NCBI GenBank assembly: GCA_934476545.1
Contig: CAKSOB010000001.1
Location: forward strand, 107,703-171,702
DNA from: an uncultured Eubacteriales bacterium
GTDB lineage: Bacteria; Bacillota; Clostridia; Oscillospirales; Acutalibacteraceae
DNA length: 64,000 nt
Direction of reading: 5' to 3'
Numbering within the stretch: the stretch's first letter is position 1; the number at the start of each line of letters is the position of its first letter. The notes beneath the pieces are model-generated. The model had not been told where the DNA came from. It saw only the letters and a list, made by a program, of their open reading frames with translations, and did not search any database. A program made the translations under genes and the position numbers. Positions 16,307 to 24,339 of this stretch are shown piece after piece.

Positions 16307-17401
16307 GTGTTTTTCAAAAAAGAGACCCCCGCACCCGCTCCAACGATTCCCAATGAACTATACGGCATTTTAAAATATTCTTCTCAAAATATCGGCGATG
16401 AAATTCAAAGTGTTGCCGCTATGCGGTTTTTGCCAAAAATCGACTATTACTGCCACAGAGAACGGTTGGATCAATTTCATCTTCCTGAAGAGCAGGCAGG
16501 GCAAAAACTGAAGCTGATTATGAACGCTTGGTGGATGTGGCAGCCAAAGCACTTTCCACCTTCCGAGGACATTGATCCGCTGTTGGTTTCCATGCACCTG
16601 CGTCGAGATTTGGCAGAGGATTTCAAGCGTCCTGAAATTTTGGAGTACCTCCGAAAGCACGGTCCGGTTGGCTGCAGAGATATGCACACCAAGCGGTATC
16701 TGGACGAATTGGAGGTACCGGCATATTTCTCCGGCTGCCTGACTATGACACTGAAAGGCAACCCTGCGTATCGGAAAAAGAAGGGCAACGACTATGTGCT
16801 GTGCGTAGACCTGCCAAAGCACATTGAGGATGAAATCCGCACCCGCACCGATCGTCCGGTCTTTAATGTCAGTCGGATGCTGTCCGTTGCATTTACTGCA
16901 AAAAATCGCTTGGAGTTGGCAAAAATTATGCTGGCACTGTACCACAACGCTCACTGTATTGTTACCTCTCGCCTGCACGTTGCGCTACCAAGCACCGCAT
17001 TCGGCACACCGGTTTGTTTGGTTATGCTGAATAAAGAGGATCGCCGTGGACGCTTTGAAGGCATGGAAGGCTTCTTCCACCAGTTCCCGGAAGACGATTT
17101 CATGGAGAACAAAAAGATTTATAACTTCGATAATCCGCCGCAGAACCCAAACAAGCACCTGAAAATGCGGGAAGATTTGGTACAAACCGCTTCTGCTTTT
17201 ACCGGCTATGACAGTCCTACTCCGCTGTTTGACGAAAACTACGAGCCACTTGTAGAACTGATAAAGTTGTTAGAGATGAAGTTAGATAAAAACAGAGATG
17301 TTCTGAAACGAATGTTGATTTTTGCTACTACCGATGAATTGATAGATGCGCTTTATCAAAAGAGAATTGAGAAAAAATCAAAATACGATTTGGAATACTA
17401 A
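16307..17401 (+). CDS. Polysaccharide pyruvyl transferase family protein
   Basis: A 364-residue protein resembling CsaB/WcaK-type pyruvyl transferases, which add ketal-linked pyruvate to cell-surface polymers. Visible features are an early S-S-Q-N-I-G-D-E-I-Q-S segment of the N-terminal half and the C-terminal V-T-S-R-L-H-V-A-L-P-S motif near residues 222-232, with the conserved arginine and histidine; A-F-G-T-P-V follows. There is no signal peptide. The start is a GTG at 16307 with AAAAGGAGGA upstream. It is the last gene of the surface-polymer operon (80-bp gap) and ends at a strong terminator. The substrate is presumably the polymer made by the preceding genes. Confidence 0.8.
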   Translation: MFFKKETPAPAPTIPNELYGILKYSSQNIGDEIQSVAAMRFLPKIDYYCHRERLDQFHLPEEQAGQKLKLIMNAWWMWQPKHFPPSEDIDPLLVSMHLRRDLAEDFKRPEILEYLRKHGPVGCRDMHTKRYLDELEVPAYFSGCLTMTLKGNPAYRKKKGNDYVLCVDLPKHIEDEIRTRTDRPVFNVSRMLSVAFTAKNRLELAKIMLALYHNAHCIVTSRLHVALPSTAFGTPVCLVMLNKEDRRGRFEGMEGFFHQFPEDDFMENKKIYNFDNPPQNPNKHLKMREDLVQTASAFTGYDSPTPLFDENYEPLVELIKLLEMKLDKNRDVLKRMLIFATTDELIDALYQKRIEKKSKYDLEY

Positions 17402-17420
17402 TTTATTTTGTATATTAAAT

Positions 17421-17450
17421 AAGAAACCCGAAGCAATCGCTTCGGGTTTC
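17421..17450. terminator. Bidirectional terminator between convergent genes
   Basis: GAAACCCGAAGC / GCTTCGGGTTTC stem with an AATC loop and flanking A/T runs. It serves the pyruvyl-transferase gene and the M14 peptidase gene. Confidence 0.88.
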
Positions 17451-18287
17451 TTATTTCCGGGAAATCAGCACATCTAGCATTGGCTTTACTCTTTCATAAA
17501 TAGCATCTAAATCGGTGTGCGGCAAGGGATTTTCTCCTTTGCCCACTTCAATAGTAAATGCCGGACGATGAAATTCTTCCAAAAACCAATCCTTCATTCC
17601 TCCACCCACCGCCAACCCCTCCGGCTCCGCAACATGATACCCACTGACCGCCGCCATCGCATTGGCAATCTCTAAGCTATAACGAGGCGTATGCTCCCCG
17701 TATTGCCAATAAATTTCTTCTCCCTGACTGTGCAGGACTGCCGCCATGGAAAACTGCTCCCGTCGGCAAAGCTGCGCCAATCCGTGACTTTCCGGTTCGC
17801 TCTCCGGATAATACCCTCCAAACCGTGTGGGAGCAAATTCTGTGATTCCGGCTGCGATTTCTCTTTGCCGCAAATCCCGCCACCCTGCATCAAAATTATG
17901 GTTTAAATCAACCCCTCTGCCGTTGGCTTGCCAACAATGGGTATCCCCCTTGCTCACACGCCGAACCAACGGCGCAAACCGTCCCGCCTGCGCAATACCG
18001 CCTGTTTCAATCGCCACGCCGTCCGGATTCACCATCGGCACAATCGTTACCTGACATGGTAAAATTGGTTCTTTCAACAGCTCCTGCGTGTACCGCATCA
18101 ACAAATCTGTCGTAAGGTGTTCCATCCCATGTACCGCTCCCGCCAACAGGACCGATTGCCTGCCGCTTCCCAAGTGCAATGCATGAAGGGAGCGTCCAAG
18201 CCAACTGCATCCGAACACCTCTGTTTTTAACGATGGGTGACAGCGTTTCAGTTCTATCAATTCTCGCTGAAATTCGGAATAATCCAA
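17451..18287 (-). CDS. M14-family zinc carboxypeptidase
   Basis: A 278-residue metallopeptidase without signal peptide. Zinc ligands are predicted in G-A-V-H-G-M-E-H (H and E near residues 54-57) and in the V-L-H-S-Q-G-E segment. The substrate-binding D-L-N-H-N-F-D block is present, and the catalytic glutamate lies in F-T-I-E-V-G-K-G. The composition resembles the gamma-D-glutamyl-meso-diaminopimelate peptidases that trim muropeptides, but that specificity is an inference. The start is a TTG at 18287 with AGGAGGGG 6 nt upstream. It diverges from the nudF-like gene, with a large palindrome between them. Confidence 0.85.
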   Translation of the reverse strand: MDYSEFQRELIELKRCHPSLKTEVFGCSWLGRSLHALHLGSGRQSVLLAGAVHGMEHLTTDLLMRYTQELLKEPILPCQVTIVPMVNPDGVAIETGGIAQAGRFAPLVRRVSKGDTHCWQANGRGVDLNHNFDAGWRDLRQREIAAGITEFAPTRFGGYYPESEPESHGLAQLCRREQFSMAAVLHSQGEEIYWQYGEHTPRYSLEIANAMAAVSGYHVAEPEGLAVGGGMKDWFLEEFHRPAFTIEVGKGENPLPHTDLDAIYERVKPMLDVLISRK

Positions 18288-18308
18288 AAAATCCCCTCCT
18301 CCTTCTGC

Positions 18309-18337
18309 TTGCTATCTCTAATCTTATGGAGTACAAT
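18309..18337 (+). promoter_or_regulatory. Promoter of the ADP-ribose pyrophosphatase gene
   Basis: TTGCTA (18309-18314), 17-bp spacer, TACAAT (18332-18337). The -10 box lies in the left arm of the palindrome at 18320-18358. Confidence 0.62.
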
Positions 18338-18358
18338 AGGATTGTATTCCATAAGATT
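18320..18358. repeat. 18-bp-arm near-perfect palindrome over divergent promoters
   Basis: Arms 18320-18337 and 18341-18358, separated by AGG, with a single mismatch (G-U in RNA). Each arm contains TACAAT, which can act as a -10 box in opposite directions. There is no T-run after it, so it is more likely an operator than a terminator. Confidence 0.75.
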
Positions 18359-18382
18359 GCATTCCAGAAAGGTTGCGTTATC

Positions 18383-18934
18383 ATGTATGAGCATTTGATT
18401 GAACATTGTGTAGAGAAAAATGTGATTTATTCCGGACGAATTATTGAAGTGCGAAACGATACGGTACGGCTGCCAAACGGCAATTTAGCAGGCAGAGAAG
18501 TGGTAGACCACTGCGGCGGCGTAACCATTGCCGCTCTCACCGAGGATAACTGCTTGCTGTTTGTGCGCCAGTACCGCTATCCTCACGATGAAGTTTTGTT
18601 GGAGTTGCCTGCCGGCAAGTTGGAAAAGGGCGAAGATCCCTTTGAAGCAGGCAAACGGGAATTGCTGGAGGAAACCGGTGCCCTGGGCAAGGATTACCGC
18701 TTTATGGGCATTGCTTATCCCAGTCCCGGCTGCTACAAAGAAGAACTGTACCTGTACGCTTGCCGTGTGGCCTCTCTGGGCGAGTATTGCCCCGATGAGG
18801 ATGAATTTCTCGATGTAGAAAAAATCCCCTTAAACGAAGCCGTAGCCATGTGTATGCGCAATGAGATTCCCGACGCAAAAACACAAATTCTCTTACTGAA
18901 GGTTGCACGACTGGTAGAGCAGGGCGAATTATAA
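18383..18934 (+). CDS. nudF: ADP-ribose pyrophosphatase (Nudix family)
   Basis: A 183-residue cytoplasmic enzyme that hydrolyses ADP-ribose to AMP and ribose-5-phosphate. The Nudix box is complete: G-K-L-E-K-G-E-D-P-x5-R-E-L-L-E-E-T-G-A near residues 77-98, with all catalytic glutamates. Upstream are the N-terminal Y-S-G-R-I-I-E-V strand and the V-R-Q-Y-R-Y motif typical of ADP-ribose pyrophosphatases; Y-P-S-P-G follows the box. The ATG at 18383 has a modest AAAGG site. A frame opening at 18179 overlaps the divergent gene and is rejected. A terminator lies 15 bp downstream. Confidence 0.92.
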   Translation: MYEHLIEHCVEKNVIYSGRIIEVRNDTVRLPNGNLAGREVVDHCGGVTIAALTEDNCLLFVRQYRYPHDEVLLELPAGKLEKGEDPFEAGKRELLEETGALGKDYRFMGIAYPSPGCYKEELYLYACRVASLGEYCPDEDEFLDVEKIPLNEAVAMCMRNEIPDAKTQILLLKVARLVEQGEL

Positions 18935-18948
18935 AAAAAGCCAAAAGA

Positions 18949-18975
18949 AAAAGCTCCCGAAAGGGAGCTTTTTTG
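18949..18975. terminator. Bidirectional terminator between nudF and the lipoprotein gene
   Basis: AAGCTCCC / GGGAGCTT stem with a GAAA loop, T-run on one side and A-run on the other. Confidence 0.88.
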
Positions 18976-18983
18976 TTTCTAGT

Positions 18984-19580
18984 TTAATAAGGAGTATAGA
19001 TATAATCATAGTCCGGGTCGCACTGGTAAAGCTGGCTGTACAACTCTTTGGCTTTATCCCGATACAAGTTTTTTACCCCCATAGCAGACTCCAGTGTTCC
19101 GTTGGTTCCGTCACCCGCCTCGGATTTGATTTTCGCAATGGCATCCTCCAAGCTGTCGTTCCATGCTTTTTGGTCTGCCTCTATTTCTTGCTGACCGTTT
19201 CCACAGGTCTGCTTTTCCATCAGCAGTTGATAGGCATGGGAAATTTCAGACTTCCACAAGCCGGCGTAAGTACTTTCCAGTGCAATCATTTCCTGATTGG
19301 TGGTTACTTCCTCCGACTGCTGATTATAAGCTGCGTCAATCGGGTTTTCCTCAAACTTTTTTTCAAAAGCCTCTTCTAGTACCGGATCAGACGATTCCGA
19401 CTCGGTGCTGCTTTGTGCAGCGGAAGATGTGGACTCCGAAGCGGTGCTTTCTGTCTGAGAAGAGGCAGAAGCTACCGGAGCGGTACTGCTCTCTGTGGTA
19501 GAAGATTCCCCGCAGCCGGTCAAACCGACGGCCGCTACCAACATTGCGCCGCAAATCAGGGCGATCCATTTCTGTTTCAT
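18984..19580 (-). CDS. Lipoprotein with C-terminal helical domain (possibly LprI/DUF1311-like)
   Basis: A 198-residue exported lipoprotein. The signal sequence ends in L-T-G-C (lipobox, cysteine near residue 23). A Ser/Thr/Glu-rich linker to about residue 65 follows, then a helical domain with a Y-A-G-L-W-K-S-E segment, a C-G-N-G-Q-Q-E motif and a D-Q-K-A-W-N motif. The last resembles the lysozyme-inhibitor LprI/DUF1311 family, where this Trp-containing helix is conserved, but the match is weak. The ATG at 19580 follows AGGAGG. It starts 19 bp after aspS and probably rides on its transcript. Confidence 0.75.
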   Translation of the reverse strand: MKQKWIALICGAMLVAAVGLTGCGESSTTESSTAPVASASSQTESTASESTSSAAQSSTESESSDPVLEEAFEKKFEENPIDAAYNQQSEEVTTNQEMIALESTYAGLWKSEISHAYQLLMEKQTCGNGQQEIEADQKAWNDSLEDAIAKIKSEAGDGTNGTLESAMGVKNLYRDKAKELYSQLYQCDPDYDYIYTPY

Positions 19581-19599
19581 CAAGATACCTCCTTACAAG

Positions 19600-21390
19600 T
19601 TACTCCTCGTCTTGGGGCAGGATGGCAATGCCCAACTCCTCCAGTTGCTTTTCGTCTACAACGCCCGGAGAATTGGTCATCAGCTCACCGGAGCTGGCAA
19701 CCTTCGGGAAGGCAATGACATCACGAATGCTCTCGGAATCGGTCATCAACATGACCAAACGATCCAAACCGAATGCCATGCCACCGTGTGGCGGTGCGCC
19801 ATACTGGAATGCGTCAATCAGATAACCAAACTGTGCGTGTGCAGACTCTGGTGTAAAGCCCAGTGCCTCAAACATGGTTTCCTGCAGCTCCGGATCGTTA
19901 ATACGGATGGAACCGCCGCCTACCTCGTTGCCATTCAGCACCATATCATATGCCTTTGCGCAAACCTTCTCCGGTGCAGTTTTCAGCATTGGAATATCCT
20001 CATCCCGTGGCATGGTGAATGGGTGGTGCTTTGCTACAAAACGATTTTCTTCCTCGTCAAACTCCAACAGTGGGAAATCTGTTACCCACAGCAGATTTGG
20101 CTTGCTGGTGTCTGCCAGAGAGAAGCGCTTTGCCAACTCGCAGCGCAGCGCGCCAAGAGAATCAAACACAACCTGCTGCTTCGGGCTTGCAACCAACATG
20201 AGAATATCGCCGGTTTCTGCGTTCATTTTCTTCCGAACAGCTTCTACCTCTTCCTCTGCCAAGAATTTCTCAAAGCTGGAAGACTCGCCTTTTTCGGTCA
20301 GACGTGTCCAAGCGATGCCCATAGCGCCGTAATCCTTAATCCACTCGGTCAGCTTGTCGATTTCCTTTCGGCTCAGTTGATCGGCATAGCCCTTCAGATT
20401 CAAGCCACGAACTGCACCGCCGTTCTGCAACGCATTGGCAAACACACGGAACTCTGTGTTCTTCAGAACATCGCTGACATCAATCAGTTCCAGTCCAAAG
20501 CGCAGATCCGGCTTATCGGAACCAAACCGCTCCATTGCCTCTTGGTATGGCAGACGTGGAAATGGTGTTTCGATGTCCACATTCAGCACTTCTTTATAGA
20601 CACGCTTCATGAAGCCTTCACCAATTGCCATAACGTCATCCGGTGTTACAAAGGACATCTCCAAGTCAATTTGGGTAAACTCCGGTTGACGGTCGGCACG
20701 CAGGTCTTCGTCACGGAAACAGCGGGCAATCTGCATATAGCGGTCAAAGCCGGACAGCATCAACAGCTGCTTATACTGCTGCGGAGACTGTGGCAACGCA
20801 AAGAAACGGCCCGGGAACACACGAGAAGGAACCAGGTAATCTCTTGCGCCTTCCGGTGTGGAAACAATCAGGTTTGGAGTTTCAATCTCCAGGAATCCGT
20901 TGTCATCAAAGTAATCTCGCGCTACCTTAGTAATCTTGTGGCGAGTGATGATTTTCTCCTGCATATCGCTGCGGCGCAAGTCCAAATAGCGATACTTCAG
21001 GCGCAAATCTTCCTTTACCTTAGAATGCTCTACAATTTCAAAAGGTGGTGTTTCACTCTTTGCCAAGATACGCAAATCGGTAACAAACAGCTCTACGTCA
21101 CCGGTTGGAATCTCGCTGTTTTTTGCGGAGCGCTCCCGCAAAGAGCCCTTGGCAGCCAACACGAACTCTGAGCGAATTGCGAAAGCTTTCTCAAAAATTT
21201 CTCGATTGGTACCATCATCAAAAGCCAACTGCAAAATACCGCTGCGATCCCGCAGGTCAATAAAAATCAGTTGTCCTAAATCTCTTTGACGCTGTACCCA
21301 ACCGCAAACGGTAATCTCACTGCCTATATCTTCCATCCGAAGATCTCCGCAGTAATGGGTGCGTTTTAATCCTGTCATTGTATCAGCCAT
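19600..21390 (-). CDS. aspS: Aspartyl-tRNA synthetase
   Basis: A 596-residue class IIb synthetase of the bacterial type, charging tRNA-Asp (or also tRNA-Asn if GatCAB is present). The N-terminal OB fold contains C-G-W-V-Q-R-Q-R-D. Motif 2 is R-C-F-R-D-E-D-L-R-A-D-R-Q-P-E-F-T-Q, the GAD insertion lies between motifs 2 and 3, and motif 3 is G-M-A-F-G-L-D-R-L. I chose the ATG at 21390 (M-A-D-T-M-T-G-L-K-R-T-H) because R-T-H-Y-C-G is the usual bacterial beginning; an upstream extension to 21441 lacks a ribosome site. It follows hisS by 91 bp, the classic hisS-aspS operon. No T-box leader was seen. Confidence 0.97.
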   Translation of the reverse strand: MADTMTGLKRTHYCGDLRMEDIGSEITVCGWVQRQRDLGQLIFIDLRDRSGILQLAFDDGTNREIFEKAFAIRSEFVLAAKGSLRERSAKNSEIPTGDVELFVTDLRILAKSETPPFEIVEHSKVKEDLRLKYRYLDLRRSDMQEKIITRHKITKVARDYFDDNGFLEIETPNLIVSTPEGARDYLVPSRVFPGRFFALPQSPQQYKQLLMLSGFDRYMQIARCFRDEDLRADRQPEFTQIDLEMSFVTPDDVMAIGEGFMKRVYKEVLNVDIETPFPRLPYQEAMERFGSDKPDLRFGLELIDVSDVLKNTEFRVFANALQNGGAVRGLNLKGYADQLSRKEIDKLTEWIKDYGAMGIAWTRLTEKGESSSFEKFLAEEEVEAVRKKMNAETGDILMLVASPKQQVVFDSLGALRCELAKRFSLADTSKPNLLWVTDFPLLEFDEEENRFVAKHHPFTMPRDEDIPMLKTAPEKVCAKAYDMVLNGNEVGGGSIRINDPELQETMFEALGFTPESAHAQFGYLIDAFQYGAPPHGGMAFGLDRLVMLMTDSESIRDVIAFPKVASSGELMTNSPGVVDEKQLEELGIAILPQDEE

Positions 21391-21481
21391 GATTGTGTTC
21401 TCTCCTGCTTTTAAATGTATGTATAATCTATGGAATCCCATACAGGGATTCTAAAAAATTTATAATAACGATCGTTCTGTT

Positions 21482-22792
21482 TTAGAAGGTGAGGGTTTCC
21501 ATCAGTTGGTTATCCTCATCCATGGTTACACGGGTAACAAAATCCTCAATGAATTTCTCATCCAGTACAATGTCGGAGGTTTCGCCGGTTGCCATGTTTT
21601 TCAGCTTTGCAACATTCTGCTCAATCTCCTGGTCACCGATGACCACACTGTATTTTGCGCCAATCTTGTTGGCGTACTTCATCTGTGCTTTCAGGCTTCT
21701 GCCGCAAACATCACAAGCGGCAAAAATGGAGCACTCCCGCAGCATGGTGGTGAGTGCAAAGGCTTTTGCCTCTGCCGCTGCACCCATGGATGCCAGATAA
21801 ACCTCACATTTTTCCGGCTCCGGAAGCTCAATGTCTTGCGCTTCCATAATCATCAGTAAGCGCTCCAAACCGATCGCATAACCCAATGCCGGTGTAGATG
21901 CGCCACCCATTTCTTCTACCAAACCATCATAGCGGCCACCACCACAAACGGTGCTTTGTGCGCCCAAATCGGTAGAAACAAACTCAAATACCGTGCGAGT
22001 ATAGTAGTCCAAGCCGCGCACGATCATCGGATTAACTGTGAACTCTATGCCCGCCTCGGTAAGATACTGCTGTACCTTTGTAAAGTGGTCGCTGCACTCA
22101 TCACAAAGGTAATCCTTCATCATTGGGGCACTGGAAGCAATCTCACTGCAAACAGGACTTTTACAGTCCAGAATTCGCATCGGGTTGCGCTCCAAACGAT
22201 CCAAGCAAGTTTCACACAGTTCTTCCTTATGCTCATAGAAGTAAGCCTTCAGTGCTTCATAATACTTTGCACGACATTCCGGACAGCCGATGGAGTTCAA
22301 CTCCAACTTAATATTTCGCAGACCCAATCGGTCAAAAATGCTGCTGACCATCGTAATCAGCTCTGCATCCGCCACGGGGGACGGTGCGCCGAATACCTCT
22401 GCGCCAAACTGGTGAAACTCCCGCAGACGACCCTTTTGGGTATTTTCGTAGCGGTAACAAGAGGTCAGGTAATACAGCTTTACCGGAAAGCCCTCGTTAT
22501 ACAAAGCGTGCTCCAGCATTGCCCGTACTGCACCGGAAGTGCCCTCCGGACGCAAGGTTACAGAACGGTTTCCTTTATCCAAAAAGGTATACATTTCTTT
22601 TTGTACTACGTCTGTGGTTTCTCCAACAGAACGCTGAAACAACTCGGTGTGTTCAAATACCGGTGTGCGAACCTCCTGAAATCCGTTCACCGTTGCTTCG
22701 CTGCGCAGAATATCCTCTACAAGCTGCCAAGTTTCGCTTTCACCCGGGAGAATATCCTGGGTGCCTTTTGGTGCTTTTGTCAATAATGCCAT
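21482..22792 (-). CDS. hisS: Histidyl-tRNA synthetase
   Basis: A 436-residue class IIa synthetase. It opens with K-G-T-Q-D-I-L-P. Motif 2 is C-Y-R-Y-E-N-T-Q-K-G-R-L-R-E-F-H-Q-F-G; the histidine-A loops appear as G-L-D-Y-Y-T-R-T-V-F-E and G-G-G-R-Y-D-G-L, and motif 3 as A-I-G-L-E-R-L. The C-terminal anticodon-binding domain follows. An unusual point is two C-x2-C pairs (C-P-E-C-R, C-D-E-C-S) and further cysteines in the insertion around residues 175-235, which could bind zinc. The ATG at 22792 fits the family. Confidence 0.97.
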   Translation of the reverse strand: MALLTKAPKGTQDILPGESETWQLVEDILRSEATVNGFQEVRTPVFEHTELFQRSVGETTDVVQKEMYTFLDKGNRSVTLRPEGTSGAVRAMLEHALYNEGFPVKLYYLTSCYRYENTQKGRLREFHQFGAEVFGAPSPVADAELITMVSSIFDRLGLRNIKLELNSIGCPECRAKYYEALKAYFYEHKEELCETCLDRLERNPMRILDCKSPVCSEIASSAPMMKDYLCDECSDHFTKVQQYLTEAGIEFTVNPMIVRGLDYYTRTVFEFVSTDLGAQSTVCGGGRYDGLVEEMGGASTPALGYAIGLERLLMIMEAQDIELPEPEKCEVYLASMGAAAEAKAFALTTMLRECSIFAACDVCGRSLKAQMKYANKIGAKYSVVIGDQEIEQNVAKLKNMATGETSDIVLDEKFIEDFVTRVTMDEDNQLMETLTF

Positions 22793-22837
22793 GATGTTCC
22801 TCCAAAATTTCTTCCTGTTTTACTGCAATGATAACAT

Positions 22838-22866
22838 GAAAACGCCCCCGTCGCAGACGAGGGGGG
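22838..22866 (-). terminator. Terminator of mgsA
   Basis: CCCCCGTC / GACGAGGGGG hairpin just after the mgsA stop on the minus strand, followed by TTTTC. Confidence 0.72.
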
Positions 22867-22871
22867 ATCAT

Positions 22872-23270
22872 TTAATTTCTAACAATATCTCTCCAATCCA
22901 GGTCGCCCCGCTCCAAACCGTGGATCAGGATCTCTGCCGAAGCAATATTCGTTGCAAACGGAATATTGTGCATATCGCACAGACGCAGAAGATTCATATC
23001 GTTTGGCTCGTGTGCCTTGGGAGAAAGGGAGTCACGGAAAAATAACAACATATCAATTTCATTGCAGGAGATACGAGAGGCGATCTGCTGTGCGCCGCCT
23101 TGTGATCCGGCTAAATACCGCTGAATCCGTAAACCGGTAGCCTCGGCAATCATTTTGCCGGTGGTACTGGTTGCGCAAAGATTTTGCCGGCTTAAAATGC
23201 CGCAATATGCAATGCAAAACTGCACCATGAGCTCTTTTTTGGAATCATGGGCGATCAATGCGATGTTCAT
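22872..23270 (-). CDS. mgsA: Methylglyoxal synthase
   Basis: A 132-residue cytoplasmic enzyme converting dihydroxyacetone phosphate to methylglyoxal and phosphate, a bypass of lower glycolysis. It opens I-A-L-I-A-H-D-S-K-K, has the T-S-T-T-G-K phosphate loop, S-Q-G-G-A-Q-Q-I-A, and the F-F-R-D-S-L-S motif with the catalytic aspartate. I-P-F-A-T-N-I-A-S-A-E-I-L completes the family pattern. AAGGAGG lies 11 nt before the ATG. It ends the mre-pbp2-minD cluster, as in many clostridia. Confidence 0.95.
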   Translation of the reverse strand: MNIALIAHDSKKELMVQFCIAYCGILSRQNLCATSTTGKMIAEATGLRIQRYLAGSQGGAQQIASRISCNEIDMLLFFRDSLSPKAHEPNDMNLLRLCDMHNIPFATNIASAEILIHGLERGDLDWRDIVRN

Positions 23271-23313
23271 TTTGAAGTGTGCCTCCTTATTATGGTTGAA
23301 TCCATTTTAAATT

Positions 23314-24090
23314 TTATAGTCCCTCCAACCGCCGCAAAGGAATGCGCTCCCCTTGCAGTCGATGCGCAAGACAGTGGATTGCCACCGCTCCCGCTTTCCC
23401 CTTTTGTCGGAAGGGTGTTTTTTCATAGTGGGTTGTTTCCGCCAGAGCCTCTGTCATTTCGTGTGCGAGGAACGGATCCTCCGGAACCACTGCCCGCAAG
23501 GGAATTCCACAGCGATCAATGACTTCATCCAGGTCGGAAAACGCCCCCTCTTTCCAGAATTGCTTTCGGTGGAACCGATTGATCACCAAACCGGAATGCG
23601 CCATTTGCTGTCCCAGCGAGGATGTTCGCAATCGGTCGCAGCAAGCAACGCTTCTCTGCTCCGGTGTGACCACCAATAAGGTTTCGCCTGCTTGTTGTGT
23701 GAGTATCCCAAAGCAAGGGCTCCAAAAAGGAACATCTGCGATCACACGGTCATATTCACCGGAAAGCTGAGAAATCCATTCCGCAAGCATGGATTCCCCG
23801 GGAAATTCCGCAGAAGTTACAGGGGGGCGGGTTAGAAAAAGGGTAGAAACAGATTGTGCGGGAAAAATTGCATCCGCAAGTGTGCAACGCCCCACAGAAA
23901 CATCCCCTAAATGATAGGGTGTTTCCTCCCCTGTTTCCAACCATTCTGCCGGACCGCCGCAAAGCAGGTTCCAGTCCAGCAGAAGCGTTTTTTCTTTTAG
24001 TAGGGCAAAGGCACAGCCCAGTCCGGCTGCCACCGTCGATTTTCCTGCGCCGCCTGTTGCAGACGACACCACAGTGAGATTGTGTATCAT
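23314..24090 (-). CDS. MinD-like P-loop ATPase with altered deviant Walker A
   Basis: A 258-residue protein of the SIMIBI class. The position between pbp2 and mgsA is where clostridia carry minC-minD, so it is probably a derived MinD. Residues 9-19 read S-S-A-T-G-G-A-G-K-S-T: the P-loop lysine (K17) is intact, but T12 replaces the signature lysine of the deviant Walker A motif (KGGxGKT), which contacts the partner subunit's nucleotide. L-L-L-D-W-N-L replaces the usual V-L-V-D-x-D. I-A-D-V-P-F gives Walker B. The C-terminal segment shows no obvious membrane-targeting amphipathic helix. No minC is present. It may be a regulator of cell shape, or a MinD that has lost the canonical ATPase dimer cycle. 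Confidence 0.75.
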   Translation of the reverse strand: MIHNLTVVSSATGGAGKSTVAAGLGCAFALLKEKTLLLDWNLLCGGPAEWLETGEETPYHLGDVSVGRCTLADAIFPAQSVSTLFLTRPPVTSAEFPGESMLAEWISQLSGEYDRVIADVPFWSPCFGILTQQAGETLLVVTPEQRSVACCDRLRTSSLGQQMAHSGLVINRFHRKQFWKEGAFSDLDEVIDRCGIPLRAVVPEDPFLAHEMTEALAETTHYEKTPFRQKGKAGAVAIHCLAHRLQGERIPLRRLEGL

Positions 24091-24339
24091 AAAAAATCTA
24101 CCCTCAAAAATAAAATAAATCGAGTAATTCGATAGCTTTATGCAGTATCATAATACCATAGTTCCCCGAATAATTTCAATAGTTTTTCGTGAAAAATCCC
24201 AATTATTCAGGAGATTTCCATAAACTATTCACAATTCATAGACAACTTTCACAGGTTTTTCTTTTGTTTTTTGGTACACTGCTAAAGGAATCCCACACCT
24301 GTTTCCATTCTTGCCCAAATTGGCAGAACTTCTTCTCGC

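Noticed and set aside
17453..17465. ATTTCCGGGAAAT as a Noc-binding site
   Set aside because: It is one base shorter than the B. subtilis Noc site ATTTCCCGGGAAAT, which changes the half-site spacing, and it lies over a stop codon beside a terminator.
19495..21171. 558-codon frame opposite aspS
   Set aside because: Antisense shadow of aspS; aspS motifs are complete on the other strand.
22793..22871. T-box leader before hisS-aspS
   Set aside because: Only a terminator hairpin of mgsA and a short spacer are present; no specifier loop or T-box sequence. The same holds before serS.
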